A DNA stretch of 64,000 nucleotides from DASSUW01 sp963849695 (GTDB taxonomy: Bacteria; Actinomycetota; Thermoleophilia; Solirubrobacterales; Solirubrobacteraceae). The DNA lies in NCBI GenBank assembly GCA_963849695.1, contig CAWKIT010000038.1:25082-89081 (forward strand). Reading direction: 5' to 3'. A program made the translations under genes and the position numbers. Below the pieces are notes generated by a model. The model did no database searches, was not told the DNA's origin, and saw only the letters and a list, made by a program, of their open reading frames with translations. Every line of letters begins with the position of its first letter. Position 1 is the first letter of the stretch. Shown here in pieces: positions 14,741 through 22,888 of the stretch.

Positions 14741-15412
14741 TCAAGCCGCGAGACGGCCGACGATCGCGTCGGCGACGTCGGCCAGATCGCGCCCCACGTA
14801 GTCCGGCGGCGGGACGCTGTCGACCAGCGAGCGCTCGCGGCGGGCGACCCAGCCGGTTGGCAGCCCGGCCCGCTTGGCGCCCGCCACGTCCCACCAGAAC
14901 GTCGAGATGAACGCGACCTCGTCGGCCGGAGCGCCGGTCTGCTCGAGCGCCACCCGATAGGGACGAGGGTCGGGCTTGTAGGCGCCGAAATCCTGCGCGC
15001 CGAGCACGAGCTCGAAGCGGTCGCGAAGGCCGGCGAAGCGCAGGACGGAGTCGGCCGCGGCGCCCGGGTTCTGGGCGAGCACGCCGAGCCGCAGCCCACG
15101 GGCGCGGAGCGACTCGAGCGCGCCCGGCGCCTCCAGGTACGCGGGCATGGTCGCCATCAGCGCGATCGCCGCGGCCGCCCGCTCCGGGTCGCCGCCGGCC
15201 AGCCGCAGCCGCCGCCGCATCGCCGCGTGCATCAGCTCCTCGAGCGGGGTGAGCGCGCCGGTCAGGGTGTCGGCCATCGCCATCGCGATCGCGTCGTCGA
15301 TCGCGGCCAGGACGAGCTCCTCGTCCGCGCCCGAGTCGCCGAGCGGCTGGGCGAGGACGGTGGGGTCGACGAGCGTCCCCGTGAGATTGAACAGGACCCA
15401 CTGCAGCGGCAT
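14741..15412 (-). CDS. HAD-superfamily protein, haloacid dehalogenase-like, with Asn in place of the nucleophile Asp
   Basis: A 223-residue protein with the type II haloacid dehalogenase layout. Motif I reads WVLFNLTGTLVD, with Asn9 where the family has the nucleophilic Asp (codon AAT, clearly read). Motif II is LGVLAQNPG (residues 109-117) where Ser/Thr-Asn is usual. Motif III keeps Lys146 in KPDPRPY. Motif IV is FISTFWWDVAGAKRAGLPTG with Asp175. The helical cap lies at about 18-95. Losing the Asp should abolish ordinary HAD chemistry, so this may be a binding or regulatory protein, or use another mechanism. It follows the sugar-isomerase gene's promoter side without overlap. Confidence 0.75.
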   Translation of the reverse strand: MPLQWVLFNLTGTLVDPTVLAQPLGDSGADEELVLAAIDDAIAMAMADTLTGALTPLEELMHAAMRRRLRLAGGDPERAAAAIALMATMPAYLEAPGALESLRARGLRLGVLAQNPGAAADSVLRFAGLRDRFELVLGAQDFGAYKPDPRPYRVALEQTGAPADEVAFISTFWWDVAGAKRAGLPTGWVARRERSLVDSVPPPDYVGRDLADVADAIVGRLAA

Positions 15413-15431
15413 GCCTGCGGACCGTATCCGG

Positions 15432-16979
15432 TCAGACGACCAGTCCGTGCCGCATTGTGTTCTCCGTCACCACGCGCGGCTCGACGAACTGCAGCAGATA
15501 CCCCGGTCCGCCGGCCTTGGTTCCGGTGCCCGACAGGCGGTTGCCGCCGAACGGCTGGCGGGCCACCATCGCGCCGGTGATGGCGCGGTTGACGTACAGG
15601 TTCCCGACCGGTGAGCGCTCGATCACGCGATCGACGGTGTCGGGGTTGCGCGCGAACAGGCCGCCGGTGAGCGCGAACGGCGAGGCGTCGACGCGGTCGC
15701 ACGCGTCCTCGACGTCCTTGACCCGCTCGACCGCCAGCAGCGGGCCGAAGACCTCGTCGGCGAGGACGGGGGAGTCCTGCGGGAGGTCGGCCGCGAGCGC
15801 GGGGCGGGCGAACCAACCGTTGTCGCCCGGCACTTCGCGAGCGCGGGCCGCGATCCGCCCGCCCTTCTCGGCCTCGGCCGTATAGCGGGCGACCCGCTCC
15901 TGCGCCTCCTGCTCGATCACCGGCGGGACGTCGATCTCGAGATCGTCGGCCTGGCCGACCTCGAGCACCTCGATCGCCCCCGCCAGGCGCTCGACGAGGG
16001 CGTCGTGGATCGCCTCGTGGCAGAGCACGCGGGCGGCCGCCGAGCACTTCTGGCCCGCGTACACGAACGCCGACTTGACCAGCGCGGGGACCACCTCGTC
16101 GAGGTCGGCGTCGGAGTCGACGATCACGCAGTTCTTGCCGCCCATCTCGGCGATCACGCGCTTGAGGTGCTTCTGCCCGGGCGGCGTTTCGGCGGCGGCG
16201 CGGACGATGTCGAGCCCGACCTGGTTGGAGCCGGTGAACGCGATCGTGTGGACGCGCGGGTCGCGCACGAGGGCGGCGCCGACGTCGCCCTCGCCGGGGA
16301 GCAGCGCGAATGCGCTCGGCGGGACGCCCGACTCCCTGAGCGCCTGCGTGAGCACGAGCGCGCAGCCGGGCGACTGCTCGGCGGGCTTGAGGACCACGGC
16401 GTTGCCGGTCGCGAGCCCGGCCGCGGTCATCCCGAGCGCGATCGCCACCGGGAAGTTCCAGGGCGAGATGACGGCGACGATCCCGCGCGGGTCCCAGCGC
16501 AGCTCGTTGCGCTCGCCGGGCGGCTGGAGGAGAGGGGCGCCCTGCGCGAGGTCGACCGCTCCGCGCGCGTAGTACTCGAGGAAGTCGATCGCCTCGCACA
16601 CGTCGCCGTCGGCCTCGGGCCAGGGCTTGGCGCACTCGCGCACAGCCAGCGCGGCGACCTCGAGCCGCCGGTCGCGGAGCCACTGGGCGGCGCGCATGAG
16701 CGTGTCCGCCCGCTCCTGCGCCGGCGCGTCCCACTTCCTCGCCGTGGCGAGCGCGTGGTCGACGTCGGCGGGGGTTGCGGCCGCCGCCTCGGCCACCACG
16801 CGGTCGGGGTTGCCGGGGTCGGTCGAGACGATGTCCGCGCCCTCGCGGCGGTCGTCGCCGATCCATACCGGGACCTTGAGCGGGCCTCTGGCGTCGTGGC
16901 TCGCAACCGCGTCGGCCAGGCCGGCCCTGACCGATGCGCGGCGCAACTCGAGGATCGGCTCGTTGGCGAAGGGCTTCAC
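15432..16979 (-). CDS. 1-pyrroline-5-carboxylate (glutamate semialdehyde) dehydrogenase
   Basis: About 515 residues from a GTG at 16979 (VKPFANEPILELRR). It oxidises glutamate-5-semialdehyde to glutamate with NAD+, the second step of proline breakdown. Aldehyde-dehydrogenase motifs are complete: IVAVISPWNFPVAIALGMT (NAD loop and oxyanion Asn), VVLKPAEQSP, IAFTGSNQVG, the general base in VIAEMGGKN, the nucleophile Cys in YAGQKCSAAARV, and EVFGPLLAV. The last ~60 residues include GNLYVNRAITGAMVARQPFG, typical of the PutA/RocA branch. It lies just downstream of the ProDH gene on the same strand, separated by a 212-bp gap filled by an inverted-repeat element. Confidence 0.95.
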   Translation of the reverse strand: MKPFANEPILELRRASVRAGLADAVASHDARGPLKVPVWIGDDRREGADIVSTDPGNPDRVVAEAAAATPADVDHALATARKWDAPAQERADTLMRAAQWLRDRRLEVAALAVRECAKPWPEADGDVCEAIDFLEYYARGAVDLAQGAPLLQPPGERNELRWDPRGIVAVISPWNFPVAIALGMTAAGLATGNAVVLKPAEQSPGCALVLTQALRESGVPPSAFALLPGEGDVGAALVRDPRVHTIAFTGSNQVGLDIVRAAAETPPGQKHLKRVIAEMGGKNCVIVDSDADLDEVVPALVKSAFVYAGQKCSAAARVLCHEAIHDALVERLAGAIEVLEVGQADDLEIDVPPVIEQEAQERVARYTAEAEKGGRIAARAREVPGDNGWFARPALAADLPQDSPVLADEVFGPLLAVERVKDVEDACDRVDASPFALTGGLFARNPDTVDRVIERSPVGNLYVNRAITGAMVARQPFGGNRLSGTGTKAGGPGYLLQFVEPRVVTENTMRHGLVV

Positions 16980-17001
16980 GGCGGTTGGGACGATAGCCGC
17001 G

Positions 17002-17180
17002 GCGGGACGAACTTCGGCTGGGTGGGGAGGCGGCAGATCGACCGCGCGGCTGCCGAGTGTCGAGCTCGTCGGCTCTCGACCGACAAAGTCGACACTCGGC
17101 CGCCGACTGTCGACTCTGTTCCCGCACGGGGAACCAACTCGACAGTCGACCCGCGCGGCGGTCGATCCCGCCTCCCTACA
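17002..17180. repeat. Nested inverted-repeat element A (outer stem with two 25-nt-loop hairpins)
   Basis: It fills the gap between the two proline-catabolism genes. The outer stem is GGGAGGCGG/GATCGACCG (17025-17033, 17036-17044) against CGGTCGATC/CCGCCTCCC (17159-17176). Inside are hairpin 1, GCCGAGTGTCGA (17052-17063) with TCGACACTCGGC (17089-17100), and hairpin 2, CGACTGTCGA (17104-17113) with TCGACAGTCG (17139-17148). Both loops are exactly 25 nt and each has its own inner stem (GTCGG/CCGAC; GTTCC/GGAAC). The left flank, GCGGGACGAACTTCGGC (17002-17018), and CGATCCCGCCTCCCT recur in the element at 35.2-35.45 kb. Confidence 0.8.
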
Positions 17181-17191
17181 TGCCCGCAGTT

Positions 17192-18550
17192 TCAGGCCGT
17201 CGCGGACGCCTCGGGCTTGGAGAGCAGCTCGTCGAGCGCCACGCCCCGCGCCTGCTCGGCCAGGAAGCTCTCGTTCGACGTGTTCTCCAGCAGCCGCCGC
17301 ACGAGGTAGGCCATGCCCGCCACGAGGTCGCCGACCGGGCAGTAGGTCCGGACCCGCAGGCCCTGGCGCGCGATCGCGGTCTGCAGAGGGTCGCCGAGCC
17401 CGCGCAGGACCTGCATCTCGAGGTCGAGTTCCTCGCCGCCGGAGAGCCGGTTGTAGGCGATCGCGTGGCTGACCGAGCGCAGGTTGTGGGAGGCGATCGC
17501 CACCCGCACGGCCGGCCGGGCGTCGAGCAGCCGGCGGGTCAGCGCCTCGAAGTTGAGGTCGCAGTCGGCCTTGACGTCGAACACCGGCGCGTCCCATCCG
17601 TGCTGGCGCGCCTGCACGATCTCGTGGTCCCAGTAGGCGCCCTTGACCAGCCGCACGGTCAGCGGCTGCGCGCGCTCGACCGTGCCGAGCCAGTCGAGGA
17701 TCGTGTCCAGGGTGCCGGGCGAGTCGCGCAGGTAGGCCTGCAGTACCAGCCCCGCCGACGGCCCGCCGCGGAACTCCTCCTCGCCCAGCAGCTCGAGGAT
17801 CAGCTCGAGCACCGCGTCGCGCGAGTCCATCGACTCCATGTCGATGTGCAGGTGCGCGTCCAGCTCGTGCGCGCGCCGCAGGAGCGGGCGCAGTCGGTCG
17901 GCGGCGTCGCGCTTCCCGCGCTCGGGCGCGTCCGGCCGCAGCAGCGGCGTCAGGGCCGACACCTTCACCGACAGGTTCGCCCGCGGCAGGACGCCCGCGC
18001 TGTCGCGCTCGAGCCGCGGCTGCTCGGGCCAGCGCCGCGCCGCGCCCACCAGCGTCTCCAGCGCGTCCGTGCAGCGGTCGGCGTAGCGCTGCGCCTCGGC
18101 CTGGGTGACGGTCGCCTCGCCGAGCAGGTCGACGGAGCTGGCCACGCCGTCCTTCCACAGGTCCCGCAGCACGCCGAGCGCGGCCCGCGGGTCCTCGCCG
18201 ACGATGAACCGGTGCGCCATGTGCTTCACGCCCGCGGCGGACGCCGCCCCCAACGCCGCACGGCCGGCCTTCGAGCTCCCCATCTTCATGGCGGCGCCGA
18301 TCGGCGTGGGCGGGGTCTCGACCTCGCCGAGGAAGCCGGTCAGGTGGCGGGCCAGGTCGTCGAGGTTCCGGCAGGCGGGCACGACGTCCACGAACCGGAA
18401 CAGCGCGGCCTTCAGCTCGGCGTCCTGAGAGGCCAGGTCCATCGCCTTCTCGTCGAACGCCTTGAGGGGATTGCGCGTGACGGGCATGGCGGCCGCCAGC
18501 CGCTTGCCGATCTCGTACAGCTCCGCCTCCAGGGCGCGCTCGTCCACCAT
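17192..18550 (-). CDS. Proline dehydrogenase
   Basis: About 452 residues, an FAD-dependent (beta/alpha)8 barrel that oxidises proline to 1-pyrroline-5-carboxylate. Motifs: ANLSVKVSALTPLL, AHLHIDMESMDSRD, GLVLQAYLRDS, VRLVKGAYWDHEIVQARQHG, VRVAIASHNLRSVSHA, LEMQVLRGLGDPLQ and near the end VRTYCPVGDLVAGMAYLVRRLLENTSNESFL, where the substrate-binding RR(L)LEN pair and FAD contacts are visible. ATG 18550 or ATG 18562 may start it. Both overlap the start of the opposite-strand glycosyltransferase, so the two divergent genes have essentially no spacer between them. Confidence 0.95.
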   Translation of the reverse strand: MVDERALEAELYEIGKRLAAAMPVTRNPLKAFDEKAMDLASQDAELKAALFRFVDVVPACRNLDDLARHLTGFLGEVETPPTPIGAAMKMGSSKAGRAALGAASAAGVKHMAHRFIVGEDPRAALGVLRDLWKDGVASSVDLLGEATVTQAEAQRYADRCTDALETLVGAARRWPEQPRLERDSAGVLPRANLSVKVSALTPLLRPDAPERGKRDAADRLRPLLRRAHELDAHLHIDMESMDSRDAVLELILELLGEEEFRGGPSAGLVLQAYLRDSPGTLDTILDWLGTVERAQPLTVRLVKGAYWDHEIVQARQHGWDAPVFDVKADCDLNFEALTRRLLDARPAVRVAIASHNLRSVSHAIAYNRLSGGEELDLEMQVLRGLGDPLQTAIARQGLRVRTYCPVGDLVAGMAYLVRRLLENTSNESFLAEQARGVALDELLSKPEASATA

Positions 18551-19505
18551 GTCCGAGAACATAACGGTCGTGAGCCGTGAGCCGGAACTGGTCTCGATCG
18601 CCGCGCCGATGCACGACGAGGAGGGGACCGCCAAGCCGTTCCACGCGCGCGTGGCGGCGGCGCTCGAAGGCGTCCCGTTCGAGCTCGTGATCGTCGACGA
18701 CGGCAGCCGCGACGGCACCCCGGACGAGCTGGCGGAGCTCGCCGCCGCCGACCCGCGGGTCAAGGTCGTCACGCTGTCGCGCAGCTTCGGCCACCAGGCG
18801 GCGCTGACCGCCGCGCTCGAGCACGCGAGCGGCGATGTCGTGGTGACGCTCGACGGCGACCTCCAGGACCCGCCCGAGCTGATCCCGGAGATGCTCGACC
18901 GCTGGCGCGACGGGGTCGACGTCGTGTATGCGGTCCGCAGCCGGCGCCAGGGCGAGACGGCGTTCAAGCGCGCGACCGCGAGCGGGTTCTACCGGCTGTT
19001 CCGCCGCGTGGCCGACATCGACCTCACCCCCGAGTCGGGCGACTTCCGGCTGATGGACCGCCGCCCGCTCGACGCGCTGCTGGCGATGCCCGAGCGCAAC
19101 CGCTTCCTGCGCGGGATGAGCGTGTGGGTGGGGTTCACGCAGACCGCGGTCACGTTCGAGCGCGAGCCGCGCGGCAGCGGGCAGACGAAGTACACGCTCG
19201 GCCGGATGCTCCGCTTCAGCTTCGACGCGATCACGAGCTTCTCGCACCGCCCGCTGCAGTTCGCAACCCTGCTGGGGTTCGCGTTCTCGGCGCTCGCCTT
19301 CCTGGCCATCCCGCTCACGATCGTCGCGCGCTACGCGGACATCTACGAGCGCGGCGTCCCCACCACGATCGTGATCGTCCTGCTGCTGGGCGGGATCCAG
19401 CTGATCTGCGTGGGGATCATCGGCGAGTACGTCGGCCGCATCTACGACGAGGTCAAGCACCGGCCGCTGTACGTCGTGCGCAAGAAGGCGAACCTCGAGA
19501 AGTGA
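18549..19505 (+). CDS. GT2 polyprenyl-phosphate glycosyltransferase (GtrB/ArnC-like)
   Basis: About 318 residues. The cytosolic GT-A domain shows VIVDDGSRDGTPDELAELA, VTLSRSFGHQAALTAAL, VVTLDGDLQDPPELIPEML (DXD equivalent) and FRLMDRRPLDALL. Two C-terminal membrane helices lie near residues 235-260 and 270-295 (TIVIVLLLGGIQLICVGIIG), ending in the typical EYVGRIYDEVKHRPLYVV. Such enzymes transfer a sugar from UDP/GDP-sugar to a polyprenyl phosphate for use outside the cell. ATG 18549 is chosen; GTG 18570 is possible. The start overlaps the divergent ProDH gene. A large palindrome separates it from the FAD gene downstream. Confidence 0.9.
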   Translation: MSENITVVSREPELVSIAAPMHDEEGTAKPFHARVAAALEGVPFELVIVDDGSRDGTPDELAELAAADPRVKVVTLSRSFGHQAALTAALEHASGDVVVTLDGDLQDPPELIPEMLDRWRDGVDVVYAVRSRRQGETAFKRATASGFYRLFRRVADIDLTPESGDFRLMDRRPLDALLAMPERNRFLRGMSVWVGFTQTAVTFEREPRGSGQTKYTLGRMLRFSFDAITSFSHRPLQFATLLGFAFSALAFLAIPLTIVARYADIYERGVPTTIVIVLLLGGIQLICVGIIGEYVGRIYDEVKHRPLYVVRKKANLEK

Positions 19506-19511
19506 CCCCGG

Positions 19512-19660
19512 ATCCACCGATGACCCGTGGATGCCTCGGCGCCGTGGGCCGAGTCAGAGACGATCGGCCGCGCATTCGGTGTGGTGGGGCCACATGGGAT
19601 CGCGGCCGATCGGCTCTGGCGAACGGCCACGGTGGCGAGGTACCGCGGGGATCGGTGGAT
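19512..19660. repeat. ~150-bp near-perfect palindrome
   Basis: One continuous inverted repeat centred at 19586/19587. Outer arms ATCCACCGAT (19512-19521) and ATCGGTGGAT (19651-19660); inner arms CGATCGGCCGCG (19561-19572) and CGCGGCCGATCG (19601-19612); apex TGTGG/CCACA around TGGGG. Between them most bases also pair with small bulges (CCTCG..CCGTGG..CAGAG against its complement). It occupies almost the whole gap between two co-directional genes, so their common transcript would fold into a very long hairpin. Confidence 0.8.
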
Positions 19661-19665
19661 TCGGG

Positions 19666-20958
19666 GTGAAGACCGCGGTGATCGGCGCGGGCGTGGCCGG
19701 CCTGGTCGCCGCCCACCGGCTGGCCGGCGCCGGCCACGAGGTCGACGTGTACGAGCGCTGGCCGGGCCTCGGCGGGCAGGCGGCGACGCTCGACGTCGGC
19801 GGCGGTCACCGGCTCGAGCGCTACTACCACCACCTGTTCACCACCGACCGCCACATCGCCTCGCTGTACGAGGAGCTCGGCCTCGAGCTCGAGTGGCGGC
19901 CGTCGAGCGTGGCGATGTTCGCGCACGGGCGCCAGTGGCCGTTCACGACGCCGCAGGACCTGCTGCGGTTCGGGCCGCTGAGCCCGGTCGACCGGGTGCG
20001 GATGGGCGCCGCCGTGCTCGCTCTCCAGCGGCGCGGCGACCGGGCGCCGTTCGAGCGCGTCACCGCCCGCGAATGGATCGAGCGCTGGATGGGGCGGGGG
20101 CCGTGGCGCGAGGTGTGGGGCCCGATGCTGCGCGGGAAGTTCGGCGCGCGCGCCGACGAGATCGCGATGGTGTGGTTGTGGAACAAGCTCCGGCTGCGGC
20201 GCGGGGGGGACGCGCGCGAGGAGCGGCTCGGCTACCCGGCCGGCTCGTGGGAGCCGCTGTTCGAGGCGCTGCGAGACCGCATCGAAGGGCGTGGCGGGCG
20301 CGTGCTGATCGACCGCCCGGCGGTGCGGATCGAGCCGGGCCTCGAGGTCACCTACGGGGCGCCCGGCTCGTTCCGGGCCGGCCACGACCCGCGCGCCTTC
20401 GAGCCGGCCGGCGCCGAGCGGTACGACCGCGTGCTCGCCACCGTCCCGAACGACGTGTTCGCCGGGCTCACCGGCCTTCCGGAGCCGCCGATCGAGTACT
20501 TCGCCGCGCTCTGCCTGCTGCTCGAGCTCGACCGCCCGTTCACGCGCTACTACTGGACCAACGTCGCCGACCGCGAGCTGCCGTTCGTGGGGCTGATCGA
20601 GCACACCAACTTCGTCGAGCCGGAGCGCTACGGAGGCCGCCGCTTCCTGTACGTCGCCAACTACCTCGAGCACGGGCACGAGCTGCTGGCGCTCGACGCC
20701 GACGCCCTGCTCGACCGCTACCTGCCCGGCCTCGAGCGCGTGAACCCGGCCTTCGACCGCTCCTGGGTGCTCAACCGCTGGCTGCACCGCGAGCCCGCCG
20801 CGCAGCCGATCGTCACCGTCGGGTACCAGGAGCGCATACCGCCGCTGAAGACGTCCATCCCGGGCCTCGTGCTCGCCAACACGACCCAGGTCTATCCCGA
20901 GGATCGCGGCACCAACTACGCGGTCCGGCTCGGCGAAGAGGCGGCCGCGGCGATATGA
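19666..20958 (+). CDS. FAD-dependent oxidoreductase (amine oxidase / protoporphyrinogen-oxidase-like)
   Basis: About 430 residues from GTG 19666 (VKTAVIGAGVAGLVAAHRLA). The N-terminal Rossmann GAGVAG motif and the following VDVYERWPGLGGQAATLDV bind FAD. The segment ERYYHHLFTTDRHI and the late C-terminal FAD contact LVLANTTQVYPEDRGTNYAV match flavin amine-oxidase-superfamily proteins often found beside GT2 enzymes. The substrate is unknown; such proteins may act on polyprenyl-linked or NDP sugars. Its TGA overlaps the hyuA-type ATG by 4 nt. Confidence 0.82.
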   Translation: MKTAVIGAGVAGLVAAHRLAGAGHEVDVYERWPGLGGQAATLDVGGGHRLERYYHHLFTTDRHIASLYEELGLELEWRPSSVAMFAHGRQWPFTTPQDLLRFGPLSPVDRVRMGAAVLALQRRGDRAPFERVTAREWIERWMGRGPWREVWGPMLRGKFGARADEIAMVWLWNKLRLRRGGDAREERLGYPAGSWEPLFEALRDRIEGRGGRVLIDRPAVRIEPGLEVTYGAPGSFRAGHDPRAFEPAGAERYDRVLATVPNDVFAGLTGLPEPPIEYFAALCLLLELDRPFTRYYWTNVADRELPFVGLIEHTNFVEPERYGGRRFLYVANYLEHGHELLALDADALLDRYLPGLERVNPAFDRSWVLNRWLHREPAAQPIVTVGYQERIPPLKTSIPGLVLANTTQVYPEDRGTNYAVRLGEEAAAAI

Positions 20959-22888
20959 CCGCGCTCGGCGTCGACGTCGGCGGCACGTTCACCGACGCGG
21001 TGCTCGTCGGCCCGGACGGCATGGTCACCGCCAAGGTGCTGAGCACCGCGAGCCAGGAGGAGGGCGTGGTGGCGGCCGCGCGCGAGGTGCTGGCGCGCGC
21101 CGGCGTCGAGCCCGGCGACGTGACGCACTTCGTGCACGGCTCGACGGTCGCCACCAATGCCCTGCTGACGCGCAGCGTCGCCCGCACCGCGCTCGTCACC
21201 ACCAAGGGCTTCCGCGACCTGCTGTTCCTCGGCCGCCAGGCGCGGCCCAGCCTGTACCGGCTGCACGAGGCGCCGACGCCGCCGGTGGTCGAGCGGCGCC
21301 ACTGCGTGGAGGTCGACGAGCGGATGGGGCCCGACGGGGTGATCCGCGCTCTCGACGAGGCGAGCGTGAAGCGCGCCGCCCGGCGCCTCGCCCGCGCCCG
21401 CGTGGAGGCCGTCGCGGTGTGCCTGCTGTTCGCGTTCCGCGACCCGTCGCACGAGGCGCGCGTGGCCGAGATCCTGCGCGACGCTCTGCCCGACGCGTTC
21501 GTGGTCGCCTCGCACGAGGTCGCGGCCGAGGTGCGCGAGTTCGAGCGGGCCACGACCACCACGGTCGACGCCGCGCTCGGCCCGCCCACCGGCGAATACC
21601 TCGCTCGCCTGCGCGACGCGGCGCGCGGCGCGGGGTTGCCCGAGCCGATGGTGATGCTCTCGAGCGGCGGGCGTCGCCACGCTCGAGCAGGCCGCCGCCC
21701 ACCCCGCGGCGATGCTGCTCTCCGGCCCCGCCGGCGGCGCCGTCGCGGCGCGGATCGTGGCCGACCCGCCGGCGCTCGGCTTCGACATGGGCGGCACGAG
21801 CTGCGACACGTTCTTCCTCGCCGAGGGCGGCACCGAGTCCGAGCTGACCGTCCAGCGCCGGGTCGCCGGCCTGCCCGTGCGGCTGCCGATGGTCGACATC
21901 CACACCGTGAGCGCCGGCGGCGGCTCGATCGCGTGGGTCGACAGCGGCGGCGCGCTGCGCGTCGGCCCGCACAGCGCGGGCGCCGACCCCGGCCCCGCCT
22001 GCTACGGCCGCGGCGGCGAGCGGCCCACCGTCACCGACGCCAACCTCGTGCTCGGCCGCCTGCCCGCCGACTCGCCGATCTCCGCCGACCTCGAGCTCGA
22101 CATCGCTGCCGCCCGCCGCGCCCTGGAGTCGCTCGGCATCGGCTCCGCCGAGGAGGCGGCCGAGGGCGTCGTCGCCGTCGCCGTCAACGCGATGGTGCAG
22201 GCGCTGCGGGTGGTCTCGGTCGAGCGCGGGCACGATCCGGCGGGCGCCTCGCTGCTCGCCTTCGGCGGGGCCGGGCCGCTGCACGCGTGCGAGCTCGCCG
22301 CCCAGCTCGGCGCCACGCGGGTGCTGTGCCTGCCGGCCGGCGGCGTGCTCTCGGCGGTCGGCCTGGCGGCCGCCGAGCGCCGCCGCGACGCCTCCCGCAG
22401 CCTGCTCATGCCGCTCGCCGAGGCCGGCGGGCTCGAGCGCGCGGTGGGCGAGCTGGCCGCCGCGCGCGACGGCGAGGTCGTGCGCGCGGCCGCCGACCTG
22501 CGCTACGCCGGCCAGTCGTTCGAGCTGCTGGTGCCGTTCGAGGACCCGTCCGAGCTGGCCGAAGCCTTCCATGCCGAGCACGAGCGCCGCTACGGCCACG
22601 CCGACCGCGAGCGCGCGGTCGAGCTCGTCACCCTGCGCGCCGCCGCCGTGGCGCCCGGCGCCGAGGTCACGCTGACCGCGACCGGCGACGTCGAGCGCGG
22701 CCGCCGCACGATCCGCTGGGACGGCGAGGAGGTCGAGGCCGAGGTGCTGAGCGGCTCGGGCCTGCCGCCGGGCACCGAGGTGACCGGCCCGGCGATCGTC
22801 GAGTTCCCCGAGACCACCTGCCTCGTCCCGCCCGGCTGGGCCGGGCGCCGCCGACGACCACGGGATCCTGACCCTGGAGACCGGATGA
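20955..22888 (+). CDS. hyuA: Hydantoinase/oxoprolinase A-type subunit (two +1 frame breaks)
   Basis: The ATP-dependent hydantoinase/oxoprolinase A family: N-terminal MTALGVDVGGTFTDAVLVGP (ASKHA phosphate loop), VTHFVHGSTVATNALLTR, EVREFERATTTTVDAALGP; then LGFDMGGTSCDTFFLAEGG, HTVSAGGGSIAW, GADPGPACYGRGG and LLAFGGAGPLHACELAAQLG. An extra base near 21668-21671 (GGCGGGCG where GGCGGCG would keep frame) and another near 22843-22845 (CCGGGCGCC) break the frame. With both removed the protein is about 643 residues and its TGA overlaps the hyuB ATG by 4 nt, exactly as operon neighbours do. Sequencing error is the simplest explanation. The A and B subunits together open cyclic imides or 5-oxoproline. 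Confidence 0.85.

Noticed and set aside
15432..19517. Single 1361-residue minus-strand open frame
   Set aside because: Only its last ~515 residues (the P5C dehydrogenase) are coding; the earlier part is a shadow antisense to the glycosyltransferase and out of frame with ProDH.
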